IMG/VR virus record: IMGVR_UViG_3300046506_000220
Span: 1-64,000 of that record
DNA: 64,000 nucleotides
From: a virus
Strand: one strand, 5' to 3'
In this document: positions 42,700 to 50,333 of the stretch, piece by piece
How the letters are laid out: every line of letters begins with the position of its first letter
How positions within the stretch are numbered: position 1 is the first letter of the stretch
Program-made: the position numbers and the translations under genes
The notes under the pieces: generated by a model
What the model was told of the DNA's origin: nothing
The model's input: the letters and a program-made list of their open reading frames with translations, nothing else
Databases searched by the model: none

Positions 42700-42732
42700 C
42701 TTGCAACAATCAATCAAGTCTAAGGAGCCAGG

Positions 42733-43419
42733 ATGAGTGTGATCTGTATAGGAACAGAGAAGGGCGGCACTGGGAAAAGCACGCTGACTCAGAGTATTTC
42801 TGCCCTTCGAGTAGGGTTGAATTACAGGGTTGCGGTCGTCGACTTCGATAATCAGGGGACTACCGCGCTATGGGCCGATACTCGCGACGAGGATCAAGGG
42901 TTGAAGTCGATCAAGCTGGCCGTTCCACAGTACAACTCGAAGGTGAGTCACGCGGACTACTTTGCTGGCTTCATCACTGACCTGGCAGCGAGTTACGACG
43001 ACGTGTTCATTGACGTGGGTGGGAAAGACTACGATGTCTTCCGCGCTGCACTGGTGGCCGCAGACAAGATCGTCGTGCCGCTGGAGCCAAGCCCAGCTGA
43101 CCTGAACACCATGCCGCCGTTCGCCGCGCTGGTGGACGAGCTGCAAAAACTCATCGGCCGCAAGTTCGATGTGGGCGTGGTGCTCAACAAGGCCGACGAT
43201 TCACCGATCATGCTGGCCGGGATGCTCGAAGGCATGGGCCAGTTCAAGAAGGTCGTGCCTCTGATGAAGACGCAGGTCGGAAACCGCGCCGCGTTCAAGC
43301 GCGCGACGGAGGAGGGCAGGGGCGTCACCGAGCTGGTTCGCGTCAAGGGCAAGACCAAGCCCGATCTGGCCGCGATGAACGAGATCAAGGACCTGTACCT
43401 GGAGATTTTCGGAAAATGA
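42733..43419 (+). CDS. parA: ParA-type partition ATPase
   Basis: A 228-residue deviant-Walker ATPase. KGGTGKST near residue 12 is the signature P-loop; VVDFDNQGT and VFIDVGG are Walker A' and B. The protein lacks an N-terminal HTH domain, so it is of the small (type Ib) class, where the partner protein does the DNA binding and repression. It moves plasmid copies apart over the nucleoid. Confidence 0.93.
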   Translation: MSVICIGTEKGGTGKSTLTQSISALRVGLNYRVAVVDFDNQGTTALWADTRDEDQGLKSIKLAVPQYNSKVSHADYFAGFITDLAASYDDVFIDVGGKDYDVFRAALVAADKIVVPLEPSPADLNTMPPFAALVDELQKLIGRKFDVGVVLNKADDSPIMLAGMLEGMGQFKKVVPLMKTQVGNRAAFKRATEEGRGVTELVRVKGKTKPDLAAMNEIKDLYLEIFGK

Positions 43420-43895
43420 AGGCACACATCCGACGCACGAGGAATGAACTGATCGGCGAGCTTCAGAAGGCCGAACCGGTGATTCAGGAAGCCCCTCCGG
43501 AGTCGCAGAAGCCTACGGCTGAACAGGTTGTGGCCGATCACAAGGCAGCACAGGCGCGCAGGCAGAACGGTAGCCCCGCACCCGAAACACCCGCTGCCGC
43601 CGCACCGCAGCCCGCTGGCGCAGTTTCCGTGCCCCAGCCGATGCCCACCCCCCTTCCTGCCAGACCAGCCGTTTCTACGGCCGCGGCTTTGCCGAGCGGG
43701 TACGTAAGCAAGCGGGGGGTGCGTGACCGGGGGCAGGCGCTGAACGTTTCGATTCCGACGCCGCTCTTCGCGCGGCTCCAGGCGCTGTCAGCGAACACTG
43801 GCATTACGCAGAAGGACATCGTGGCGACGGCGCTGGAGAAGGAGCTGGCGCTGATCGAGTTTGAGATGCAGCAGGAGGCACAGCCGAAGAGTTGA
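43416..43895 (+). CDS. Partition partner with RHH-like end
   Basis: 159 residues overlapping parA by four bases (ATGA). It starts with a short basic N-terminus, has a Pro/Ala-rich flexible middle (residues 50-95) and ends in a ribbon-helix-helix-like module (RGQALNVSIPTPLFARLQALSANTGITQKDIVATALEKEL). This is the expected form of the centromere-binding protein of type Ib par systems, which would bind the CTAG palindromes and stimulate ParA. The assignment rests on context and the RHH pattern. Confidence 0.75.
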   Translation: MKAHIRRTRNELIGELQKAEPVIQEAPPESQKPTAEQVVADHKAAQARRQNGSPAPETPAAAAPQPAGAVSVPQPMPTPLPARPAVSTAAALPSGYVSKRGVRDRGQALNVSIPTPLFARLQALSANTGITQKDIVATALEKELALIEFEMQQEAQPKS

Positions 43896-43900
43896 GATCT

Positions 43901-44260
43901 ATTGGGACATTTTCCGGGTTGGCTGAGAGTTTTCCACAGCCAACTTGGTTTTTAGAAAGACGTTTTTTCGTTTTAACTACGTTTTAGCCTTTCCAAGCTA
44001 TTGATTTTCAAGCAGTAAACGCTGCCTATTGGGACATTTTCCGGGTTCTATTGGGACATTTCCCGGGTTCAAAGGGACATTTCCCGGGTTATTGGGACAT
44101 TTTCCGGTTTGGGGCCAGGTCGCTTCCGGCAGTTATCCACAGGGTACAGCCAGTTCAAGCGGGCTATGGGCGAATTCAACCGTCTATTAGCCAAGGTCAA
44201 GCTGTTGTAGGATTGGGACATCCTAAAGTTTTGCCCCAATAACCCGGAAAATGTCCCAAT
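43901..44260. other. Iteron replication origin
   Basis: Four direct near-perfect 20-mers (ATTGGGACATTTTCCGGGTT type) at 43901, 44028, 44050 and 44071 plus one at 44091 with a changed end, a half copy at 44212, and one inverted copy at 44241-44260 whose last bases include the rep start codon. A consensus DnaA box TTATCCACA lies at 44133-44141 and a variant TTTTCCACA at 43930-43938. An AT-rich tract with several CGTTTT words (43950-43990) is a likely unwinding element. All parts of a Rep_3-type origin are present; the inverted copy would let Rep repress its own gene. Confidence 0.9.
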
Positions 44261-45005
44261 GAATTCTCCGCTTCCTAAGTCGATGCCAGTCACTGAGCTG
44301 CACGTTAACATGAGCAACGCCTTGACGCGGGCTGCACACAGCTTGAGTCTCGCGGAGAAGAGGGTCGTCGCCGCGTGCATCGCGCAGTGTGACTCCGTTC
44401 CGATGAAGGAGCTGGAGCGCGACGGAGCGTGGACCGTTCGGCTGCGGGCGACAGACTTCGCAGAGACCTATGGCATCGACGCAACCACAGCCTATGAGCA
44501 GCTGAAGGATGCAACAGACGTGCTGATGAAGCGTCAGGTCACCTTCACGGTGCCAGCGAAGCGCGGGCCGCGCGTCATCAAGTACCAGTGGGTGGGAAAG
44601 GCTGTGTATTACCACGGGGAAGGGTGGATCGAGATCGAATGGTCCAAGGACATCGTTCCGCATCTGTTCGGGCTGCGCAAAGAGTTCGTCTCGTACAAAC
44701 TGAAGCACGCGGCGGCGCTCCGCTCGCTCTATTCGTGGCGGCTGTTCGAGTGCCTGAAGTCCTGGCAGGGGACCGGTGAGTGGTCGCCAACGATCGAGGA
44801 GTTCAGTCACGCGATGGATGTTCCTGACAAGTACCGGGCGAATTTCAAAGAGACTCGTGTACGGGTGATCGAGCCAGCGGTGGCTGAGCTGCGGGAGAAG
44901 AGCGGGCTGTTGGTGGAATGGGAGACCAAAACCGCTGGACGGAAGGTCGTAGGATTACACTTCAAATTCGAAGTAAGCCCCCAGCAACAACTCGCGTTGG
45001 AGTAG
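44259..45005 (+). CDS. rep: Rep_3-family replication initiator
   Basis: 248 residues with two winged-helix domains in the RepE/Pi/RepA style. MSNALTRAAHSLSLAEKRVVAACIAQCD opens the first, and RATDFAETYGIDATTAYEQLKDATDVLMKR follows. The second carries FVSYKLKHAAALRSLYSWRLFECLKSW and FKETRVRVIEPAVAELREKSGL. It binds the iterons as a monomer to start plasmid replication and the inverted iteron as a dimer to repress. The start codon lies inside the inverted iteron. Confidence 0.93.
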   Translation: MNSPLPKSMPVTELHVNMSNALTRAAHSLSLAEKRVVAACIAQCDSVPMKELERDGAWTVRLRATDFAETYGIDATTAYEQLKDATDVLMKRQVTFTVPAKRGPRVIKYQWVGKAVYYHGEGWIEIEWSKDIVPHLFGLRKEFVSYKLKHAAALRSLYSWRLFECLKSWQGTGEWSPTIEEFSHAMDVPDKYRANFKETRVRVIEPAVAELREKSGLLVEWETKTAGRKVVGLHFKFEVSPQQQLALE

Positions 45006-45007
45006 TC

Positions 45008-45172
45008 ATGTTCACATCAACCACTGAGCTTTTCCTGACCTACCTTGCTGTCCGGGCCGGCTTTCGGCGCAGTGCACACGTCGATTACGGCGGGCTGCGC
45101 ACTGAGTGGTCGTACGAGGAATGGCTGGACATCATGTTGAAGAACGAGGACCAGCCAGCAGACGCTGGCTGA
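45008..45172 (+). CDS. Small unknown protein
   Basis: 54 residues, two bases past the rep stop, ATG preceded by GGAGTAGTC. LFLTYLAVRAGFRRSAHVDYGG and WSYEEWLDIML suggest two helices. It may modulate replication; nothing else can be said. Confidence 0.6.
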   Translation: MFTSTTELFLTYLAVRAGFRRSAHVDYGGLRTEWSYEEWLDIMLKNEDQPADAG

Positions 45173-45387
45173 TTTCAGTAAGACTTTGCGAGGCGGAGCA
45201 CGATAGGATTTTGTGGTTTGCCAAACGCGACTAACCGTCTGCCCGCCCGTACTCTGCGCATGCAGACCGCTAGTTGCGTTATCCACAAAACCCGGCGCGC
45301 ATAAAACTTTCATTACGTTACAAAAAAATTTTTCGTGAACTGACGTTCGATAAATAGAATATTACGTTTTCGACCTCGTCAGCTTCC
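45173..45387. other. Second DnaA-box / AT-rich region
   Basis: Non-coding. It has a TTATCCACA box (45279-45287), a palindrome TCTGC-GCAT-GCAGA (45252-45265) and a strongly AT-rich stretch from about 45301 to 45370 with repeated ACGTT words. It may be part of the origin or hold the promoter of the small-gene operon that starts at 45388. Confidence 0.6.
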
Positions 45388-45711
45388 ATGAAAATCGAAG
45401 ACCGAGAACGCCTCGAAGCCAGACGCGGCCAGCAGCTATGCACGGCGAACGGCTACCTCCACTACAGGCGCTTCGCCAATGGCCGTGACGCGGCGCTGAT
45501 GCCGCTCCTCTACACGGTCGCCATCATCACCGACCTGACCGAATGGGGCTACGGCGACCGCTGGTGCTACCACACTCTCTTTGACGCCAGCGAGGCGCTC
45601 GATGCGTGGGACGGCGGGGAGGGCACCGAACCCACCGGCTGGCACCGCCATCCCGACACGGGCCGCAGGCGCGAGGACGGTGACCCGGCCCGGGAAGAGG
45701 TTCGCCCATGA
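45388..45711 (+). CDS. Unknown, first gene of small-gene operon
   Basis: 107 residues, rich in Arg and Trp (GDRWCYHTLFDASEALDAWDG), with a polar, disordered C-terminus. It opens a chain of about 16 small genes overlapping by a few bases. No family recognised. Confidence 0.72.
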   Translation: MKIEDRERLEARRGQQLCTANGYLHYRRFANGRDAALMPLLYTVAIITDLTEWGYGDRWCYHTLFDASEALDAWDGGEGTEPTGWHRHPDTGRRREDGDPAREEVRP

Positions 45712-45941
45712 TCATCGAAGCCGACGGCGAGCTGTGCATGTGGATCATCTTCGAGCGCCCGCGCGATGCGCCCGAACTTTACATCGCGCGCCTGTTCAGG
45801 CTCGACCAGCCGATGAACACCGTGATCTATGGCGACACGCTCGACGAGGTCCGTGAGCTGCTGGCGAAGCTGTATCCTGGCCTGACCTGCCTGCCGAGAA
45901 ATCCGGGCGACGAGGTGCATGTCGTGGAGACGTGGCTATGA
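45708..45941 (+). CDS. Unknown small protein
   Basis: 77 residues, alternating strands and a helix (TLDEVRELLAKLYPGLTCLP); coupled through ATGA to the previous gene. Confidence 0.68.
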   Translation: MIIEADGELCMWIIFERPRDAPELYIARLFRLDQPMNTVIYGDTLDEVRELLAKLYPGLTCLPRNPGDEVHVVETWL

Positions 45942-46123
45942 TTGATCAACTCGAATGCGCGCTGGGACGGATCGCGGATCTGGAATTCGACAACAGGGCA
46001 CTGCGCCGGAAGCTGACCCAGGCCAACCAGATGCTGAATGAACTGCGCACGGCCCGCCCGCTGCTGTTGTACGGCGATGCGTGGCTGGATAAGATCAACC
46101 AGACACTGGCGCACACCGAATGA
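45938..46123 (+). CDS. Unknown coiled-coil protein
   Basis: 61 residues, mostly one amphipathic helix (ALGRIADLEFDNRALRRKLTQANQMLNELRT). ATG 45938 overlaps the previous stop; a GTG two codons earlier is also open. Confidence 0.62.
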   Translation: MIDQLECALGRIADLEFDNRALRRKLTQANQMLNELRTARPLLLYGDAWLDKINQTLAHTE

Positions 46124-46542
46124 GCAGCACCCCCCTGATGCTTGGCCCTGATGAGCGCGCTGCACTCACGGCCCTGCGCGGGCTGGCCAGTGCGAACCCC
46201 GTCGACATGCGGGTGCTGCCCAAAGCCCTCAGGACGCCTGAAGGCAAGGCCGCGCACATGGCCCGGATGACGCAGCAGTGCGTCACCATCCCGCTTGACT
46301 TCCTGGTCACCTTCAGCATCGAGACCGGGCATCCCATGGGCGCCTGCCGGCACATGAGCATCAGCGTCGGCAAGGCCGGGCGCGTACCCAACGAGCATGC
46401 CGTGTGGCTGGTCGCCGAAGCGCTGGGCTTTACGGGTGGGCTGGACACGTGCATGCACTGGCTGGAAACCTTGCAGGGCCACGGCCAGGCCGTTAACGTA
46501 GTGCAGTCTGTTCTGATCGCCGAAGGAGTGAAAAATGACTGA
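46120..46542 (+). CDS. Unknown protein
   Basis: 140 residues without a recognised domain; several His, Cys and Met residues occur in SIETGHPMGACRHMSISVGKAG. Overlaps both neighbours. Confidence 0.7.
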   Translation: MSSTPLMLGPDERAALTALRGLASANPVDMRVLPKALRTPEGKAAHMARMTQQCVTIPLDFLVTFSIETGHPMGACRHMSISVGKAGRVPNEHAVWLVAEALGFTGGLDTCMHWLETLQGHGQAVNVVQSVLIAEGVKND

Positions 46543-46822
46543 TTTCGAACTGGCCTGTGCCACAGCCACGATGCTGGGCCGCCTGCAGATCGGGCTGAAA
46601 GCTGAACTGGCGGGCACGACTGACGCGGCTGAACGGCAGCGCCTGGAAGTACTGCTGCGTGGCATCCCGGACGCCTGCCTGCTGCTCGGCGTCGCCGCAG
46701 CCAGGCTCCAGGACGATGCCGGGCAGCGCCAGCCGGTGGAGAACCTGCGGCGTGGACATGAAGACAGCCGGCCCCCGTATCACGTTGCCCTGCATCCCCT
46801 GCACCCCGACGCAGACGTCTAA
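46535..46822 (+). CDS. Unknown helical protein
   Basis: 95 residues; two predicted helices (LACATATMLGRLQIGLKAELAGTTDAAERQRLEVLLRG, DACLLLGVAAARLQDD), then a polar tail with four His. No family recognised. Confidence 0.65.
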   Translation: MTDFELACATATMLGRLQIGLKAELAGTTDAAERQRLEVLLRGIPDACLLLGVAAARLQDDAGQRQPVENLRRGHEDSRPPYHVALHPLHPDADV

Positions 46823-47019
46823 TGCCTATCGGACCCGGCAAGTACGACGCCCTGTGCACCGACGTGCGTGAGCGCAGCCAGGCACAGGGCGCGATCGTCA
46901 TCATCCTGAACGGCGAGCACGGCTCGGGCTTTGCGGTGCAGGCCGATGCCGCCGCGACGCTGGCCCTGCCCCGGCTGCTTGAAAACCTTGCGCGGCAGAT
47001 TCGTGCCGACCTCACATGA
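46822..47019 (+). CDS. Unknown small protein
   Basis: 65 residues. The shape (YDALCTDVRERSQAQGAIVIILNGEHGSGFAVQADAAATLALPRLLENLARQI) matches a small family seen in phages and mobile elements of Burkholderiales; its role is unknown to me. Confidence 0.68.
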   Translation: MPIGPGKYDALCTDVRERSQAQGAIVIILNGEHGSGFAVQADAAATLALPRLLENLARQIRADLT

Positions 47020-47216
47020 CGCCCATCTCTGATCTTGAAATCCTTGACGGCCTGACGATGCCCGGTCTGAACGTCGAGGCGACGCTTGAGCCACGTGAGC
47101 TGACGCTGCTGCTCTACGGCATCCGCAACATCATCGCGCGGCGCGAGCGGCTCGTTGAGCAGGTCGAGCGCGAGAAGGCCGCGCGTGAACTCCAGTACTA
47201 CCGCAAGACACCGTGA
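47016..47216 (+). CDS. Unknown small protein
   Basis: 66 residues, C-terminal charged helix (ELTLLLYGIRNIIARRERLVEQVEREKAARELQYY). ATGA overlap with its upstream neighbour. Confidence 0.65.
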   Translation: MTPISDLEILDGLTMPGLNVEATLEPRELTLLLYGIRNIIARRERLVEQVEREKAARELQYYRKTP

Positions 47217-47446
47217 GCCAGTCACGAAAGGGGTCCGCGCTCGAGGCGCTCACCAACGTGGCCGTGGGCTATGGCGTCAACTGTACGGCCAACGCGCTGC
47301 TGTTCCCGCTGTTCGGCTGGCACATCACCACAACACAGAACATCACGCTCGGCGTGATCTACACGGTGATTTCGCTGGTCCGCTCATACGTATTACGTCG
47401 TTTCTATAACTGGCGCACCCTCCGTACGGCAGCGGCGCAGCCATAA
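47213..47446 (+). CDS. DUF7220-like small membrane protein
   Basis: 77 residues with two hydrophobic helices: SALEALTNVAVGYGVNCTANALLFPLFG and TLGVIYTVISLVRSYVLRRFYN. The pattern EA.TNVAVGYGV...FPLFG...RSY.LRR matches a widespread small phage membrane protein. The start is GTG overlapping the previous stop (GTGA). Confidence 0.8.
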   Translation: MSQSRKGSALEALTNVAVGYGVNCTANALLFPLFGWHITTTQNITLGVIYTVISLVRSYVLRRFYNWRTLRTAAAQP

Positions 47447-47631
47447 GCGAACGGTACGAAATCCTCGAAAACGGCCGCGGCATCCGGTGCCTGCGCTGCG
47501 GCCTGACGTCGTGGCATCTGGGCGACGTGGCGCACCGCTACTGCGTGCAGTGCCACGTGTTTCATGACGATGACGATCAGGTATACGACGGGCTGAACGC
47601 ACCCGACGCAACCCGCAAAGGAGTGCACTGA
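47443..47631 (+). CDS. Small zinc-ribbon protein, unclear start
   Basis: A reading frame of about 62 codons fills the gap between two genes. It contains IRCLRCGLTSWHLGDVAHRYCVQCHVFHDDDD, four Cys in CxxC pairs plus His, a clear zinc-ribbon pattern. No ATG, GTG or TTG fits the start: the frame opens after a TAA at 47407-47409, with CTG at 47410 or ATA at 47443 (overlapping the previous stop as ATAA) as the options. It ends just before the next ATG. Conservation of the metal site argues that it is translated. Confidence 0.55.
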   Translation: MSERYEILENGRGIRCLRCGLTSWHLGDVAHRYCVQCHVFHDDDDQVYDGLNAPDATRKGVH

Positions 47632-47632
47632 C

Positions 47633-47845
47633 ATGGCGATGACCGTATGGATCCCCGAGACGCCCGCCGGCACGGTGCTGGACTGGCTCGTGGCCGAGAC
47701 GGAAGAGCAGGCCTGGCAGAACCTGCTGGAGGACGCCGCTGACATGCCGTATAACGGCGTGGCGGGCTTCAGGGCGCGTGGCTATCAGGTCTTCGAATAC
47801 GACGTGGTGGAAGAAGTGGTGAAAAACTGGGGGGCGCCGACATGA
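47633..47845 (+). CDS. Unknown small protein
   Basis: 70 residues (TVLDWLVAETEEQAWQNLLEDAADMPYNGVAGFRARGYQVFEYDVV), acidic, one domain. Preceded by AAAGGAGTGCACTGAC, a good ribosome-binding site. Confidence 0.7.
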   Translation: MAMTVWIPETPAGTVLDWLVAETEEQAWQNLLEDAADMPYNGVAGFRARGYQVFEYDVVEEVVKNWGAPT

Positions 47846-48189
47846 AGTATTACGTACTCGACGCGAACATGGGGCCGGTACCGGTATCCGTGAACATCTG
47901 GGTGTCTTTTCTTCGATACGGAAATCGCATCGTCGCCGTTTCAGACATCGACGATGATGCGAAAGTTACGTCAATGTTCAACGGGACCGATTCGATGATG
48001 TACGCATCGTACGTGACGCACGTCGATGGGGAACTGCTCGGTGTAATCGGCTATCTGACCGAGGACGAAGCGAAAACCGGCCATCAGGAAATCTGCACAG
48101 CCCTGCGCGCGCTTGACGACCGCTCAGGCAACGCCATGTTCGCGGTTCTGTGTGAGATCAACCCTGAGAACCGCAGACGCGCATCATGA
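47842..48189 (+). CDS. Unknown protein
   Basis: 115 residues, beta-rich start (MKYYVLDANMGPVPVSVNIWVSFLRYG) and helical end. Codon use in the middle is more AT-rich than its neighbours. No family recognised. Confidence 0.68.
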   Translation: MKYYVLDANMGPVPVSVNIWVSFLRYGNRIVAVSDIDDDAKVTSMFNGTDSMMYASYVTHVDGELLGVIGYLTEDEAKTGHQEICTALRALDDRSGNAMFAVLCEINPENRRRAS

Positions 48190-48359
48190 GCAGGATGAGC
48201 CTGTCCGACAGGCTGGATGCCGACGAGATTGCGACCTGCGTGGAGCGCCAGGAACTGCTGCAGGAGCTTGAGGACATCGAGGACCTGGTTGAACGCATGA
48301 AGGACCGCGCTGCGCGCCTGATGCGCCAGATTGCGGCGCTTGACGCGAGAACGACATGA
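48186..48359 (+). CDS. Small coiled-coil protein
   Basis: 57 residues: RLDADEIATCVERQELLQELEDIEDLVERMKDRAARLMRQIAAL is a continuous charged helix. Overlaps the previous gene by four bases (ATGA). Confidence 0.62.
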   Translation: MSRMSLSDRLDADEIATCVERQELLQELEDIEDLVERMKDRAARLMRQIAALDARTT

Positions 48360-48384
48360 GCCACTTACCACTTATACGCCTGGC

Positions 48385-48582
48385 ATGACCATCGCGCAGC
48401 TGCTGCAACCCTACACGGTCTACCTGGCCCTGTACGACTACGACGTGGAAGTCACGCTGCCCGTGGGCACTGACTTCGAACTGCTGACCAGGGTGAAGGA
48501 CGACTACATCGGGTTCTTTCGGCATCCGGAATACGGCGAGTTTGCCGTGCAGACGCCGGACGCTTTTCAGTTGAACGGCTGA
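48385..48582 (+). CDS. Unknown small protein
   Basis: 65 residues (TIAQLLQPYTVYLALYDYDVEVTLPVGTDFELLTRVKDDYIGFFRH), probably a small beta domain. ATG 48385 has no ribosome-binding site of its own. A 10-codon frame starting at 48356 ends across this ATG (GCATGA), which may supply translation by reinitiation. Confidence 0.6.
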   Translation: MTIAQLLQPYTVYLALYDYDVEVTLPVGTDFELLTRVKDDYIGFFRHPEYGEFAVQTPDAFQLNG

Positions 48583-48638
48583 CGCGTGCGGGCTGCACAT
48601 GGGAATGGCTGATGGACTGAATGGGAGGGCATACAGCC

Positions 48639-48860
48639 ATGTTTGCTATCAAGGATTTGCCAGAGGAACTGAAGCAGAACCTCGTCATGAGCGCGATTGA
48701 TATCACCGGCCAGACGATGATGGCGAACCGCGAACGCCTTGCCGTGCTGCTGCTGGATCGCCGTCCGGCACTGAACGAAGCCATGGCAATCAGGGCGGTC
48801 GATTTCGCGCTCGAAGTCCTCGCGATGCTCGCGGCCGACGCCGAGGAAAACGTTGGATAA
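48639..48860 (+). CDS. Unknown helical protein
   Basis: 73 residues, mostly helical (LPEELKQNLVMSAIDITGQTMMANRERLAVLLLDRRPALNEAMAIRAVDFALEVLAMLAA). GGGAGGG precedes the chosen ATG by ten bases. Confidence 0.65.
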   Translation: MFAIKDLPEELKQNLVMSAIDITGQTMMANRERLAVLLLDRRPALNEAMAIRAVDFALEVLAMLAADAEENVG

Positions 48861-48874
48861 CGCCTGCCTGACAC

Positions 48875-49063
48875 ATGGAATTACGCGACCTTTATGACGC
48901 TGTAGACACGCTGCGCGACATCCTGCCGGAAGGCTATGACGCGGAGCGTGTCTACAACGCGTTCAAGCACATCGACAAGATTGCGTTCGCACGCGGCTAC
49001 AACCGCTGCGCCGCAGACTTCAACCTGGGTATCACCATCGAGCCGACGGAGAACCAGGCATGA
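48875..49063 (+). CDS. Unknown small protein
   Basis: 62 residues; DAVDTLRDILPEGYDAERVYNAFKHIDKIAFARGYNRCAADF suggests a helical domain. ATGA overlap with the next gene. Confidence 0.63.
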   Translation: MELRDLYDAVDTLRDILPEGYDAERVYNAFKHIDKIAFARGYNRCAADFNLGITIEPTENQA

Positions 49064-49416
49064 TCGACCCGGCTGAAATTGACCGGCTACTGGACGAGAT
49101 TATCGCCACGGTTCGCACGACGGCTAACACGTCGCTGCAGACGGCGACCGGACAGATTACGCTGCGCGGCGCGCTCCGCAGACTCTATGAGCTGGGCGTG
49201 ACCGACGGCATGGAACAGATGCTGTATCCCGGCACGGCGCAGGCCAACATCGAGGCCGAGCAAACGCGGCTTTTGCTGAACGTCGTGGCTGACACGCTTG
49301 AGGATAGCCACAAGAGCGTGCTGGCCGCGCAGCTGCGCCAGCGGTTCGACCTTGGCGACACGCACATCACGCCGCTCGCGCCCGGTATCTTCGTGCTGCA
49401 TGGGAAGAAATCATGA
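49060..49416 (+). CDS. Unknown helical protein
   Basis: 118 residues, helical through residue 90, then a short strand-rich end (TPLAPGIFVLHGKK). No family recognised. Confidence 0.66.
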   Translation: MIDPAEIDRLLDEIIATVRTTANTSLQTATGQITLRGALRRLYELGVTDGMEQMLYPGTAQANIEAEQTRLLLNVVADTLEDSHKSVLAAQLRQRFDLGDTHITPLAPGIFVLHGKKS

Positions 49417-49631
49417 ACCTGCAAACCGGCGATAACGTGCTGATCGAGTGCGATGGTCGGCGCGTCCCAGGCGTCGTGATGCTGGCGTCCGGCAACGGCA
49501 AGTCGCTGGTGCTGGAGTTCGACGCGCTGCTGGACGGGCACCTTGGCATGATGGCCGTATCGCTCGCAGACGACGGCAAGTATTCGGCGCTTCTGACGGG
49601 TTCGGAAGTAGTCCTAATAAAACGTTGCTAA
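49413..49631 (+). CDS. Small beta-barrel-like protein
   Basis: 72 residues; NLQTGDNVLIECDGRRVPGVVMLASGNGKSLVLEFDALLDG looks like an SH3/KOW-type barrel. Coupled to the preceding gene through ATGA. Confidence 0.65.
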   Translation: MNLQTGDNVLIECDGRRVPGVVMLASGNGKSLVLEFDALLDGHLGMMAVSLADDGKYSALLTGSEVVLIKRC

Positions 49632-49639
49632 TTCCTTTT

Positions 49640-49912
49640 ATGTCAAATCCCCTGAGGACCGCTAAATGTCTGTACTGCAGCGAGCCGGTTCTGGAGAGTG
49701 ACCGCATCGGTCCGTACCCCGTGAACGGTGAGCCCGTGCACTGGGAGTGTGGGCTGCGCTGCGTCGTCGGTGGCCTCAATCATCTGAATGGGCAATGCTC
49801 ATGCTGTGGCGGTACGTTACCGCCCGACCCCGAAGGCTGTACCCGCAGGGAAGCCGCCCGCATGGCGGCGCAAGTCTGGATTGCACGAAACCCACTAAAA
49901 GGAAACGCTTAA
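49640..49912 (+). CDS. Cys-rich zinc-binding protein
   Basis: 90 residues. CLYC (residues 10-13), HWECGLRC and CSCCGG form two probable zinc sites, followed by a helix (TRREAARMAAQVWIAR). Similar small proteins occur on phages and plasmids without a known job. ATG 49640 is preceded by AT-rich sequence only. Confidence 0.7.
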   Translation: MSNPLRTAKCLYCSEPVLESDRIGPYPVNGEPVHWECGLRCVVGGLNHLNGQCSCCGGTLPPDPEGCTRREAARMAAQVWIARNPLKGNA

Positions 49913-49913
49913 A

Positions 49914-50285
49914 ATGCTGACAGGAAAAAACGCAGACAGACAGCTGGCCGAGCTTCGCAGGCGCATCGAGGCTGAGCATGGGAAGTTCAAGGCCACCATA
50001 AGCGCGGCCATTCAGGCGTTTCTGGTGGAGCACGACCTGACGCTGGATGACCTGCGGCCGGTGACGGCCGCTGCGCCGGCAAGGCAGGCCAGGGTAAAGC
50101 GGGCACCAGTGGACGTGAAGAAGGCCCCCAGGAAAGCCCTGAAGAAGCGCAAGGCGGCCTTCAAGGGAACGCAGCCGCCGATGTACCGCAACCCCGAAAC
50201 GGACGCAACGTGGTCTGGTTTTGGGCGCATACCGGGCTGGATCGCCGGCAAGGACCGTGAACAGTTCCGCATCAACGGCGCCTGA
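49914..50285 (+). CDS. H-NS-like nucleoid protein
   Basis: 123 residues. The N-terminal 48 are a helical oligomerisation part (LAELRRRIEAEHGKFKATISAAIQAFLVEHDLTLDDL), the middle is a Lys/Arg/Ala linker (VKRAPVDVKKAPRKALKKRK), and the C-terminal 45 are the H-NS DNA-binding domain with YRNPETDATWSGFGRIPGWIAG. H-NS relatives on plasmids and phages silence horizontally acquired genes or lower the burden of the element. The short linker form is typical of Burkholderiaceae. Confidence 0.87.
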   Translation: MLTGKNADRQLAELRRRIEAEHGKFKATISAAIQAFLVEHDLTLDDLRPVTAAAPARQARVKRAPVDVKKAPRKALKKRKAAFKGTQPPMYRNPETDATWSGFGRIPGWIAGKDREQFRINGA

Positions 50286-50333
50286 TGTCACCATGCCCGG
50301 CCGCTTCTCAATGACGATCGACGAGGTGTGACC

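Larger units (their letters stand above)
42329..42732. other. Late/plasmid junction region
   Basis: About 400 bases with no gene. In order it holds a hairpin with 8-bp arms (CCTCGGTG 42451-42458, CACCGAGG 42472-42479), the late terminator, a cluster of CTAG palindromes and the parA promoter. The last three have their own entries. Confidence 0.7.
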
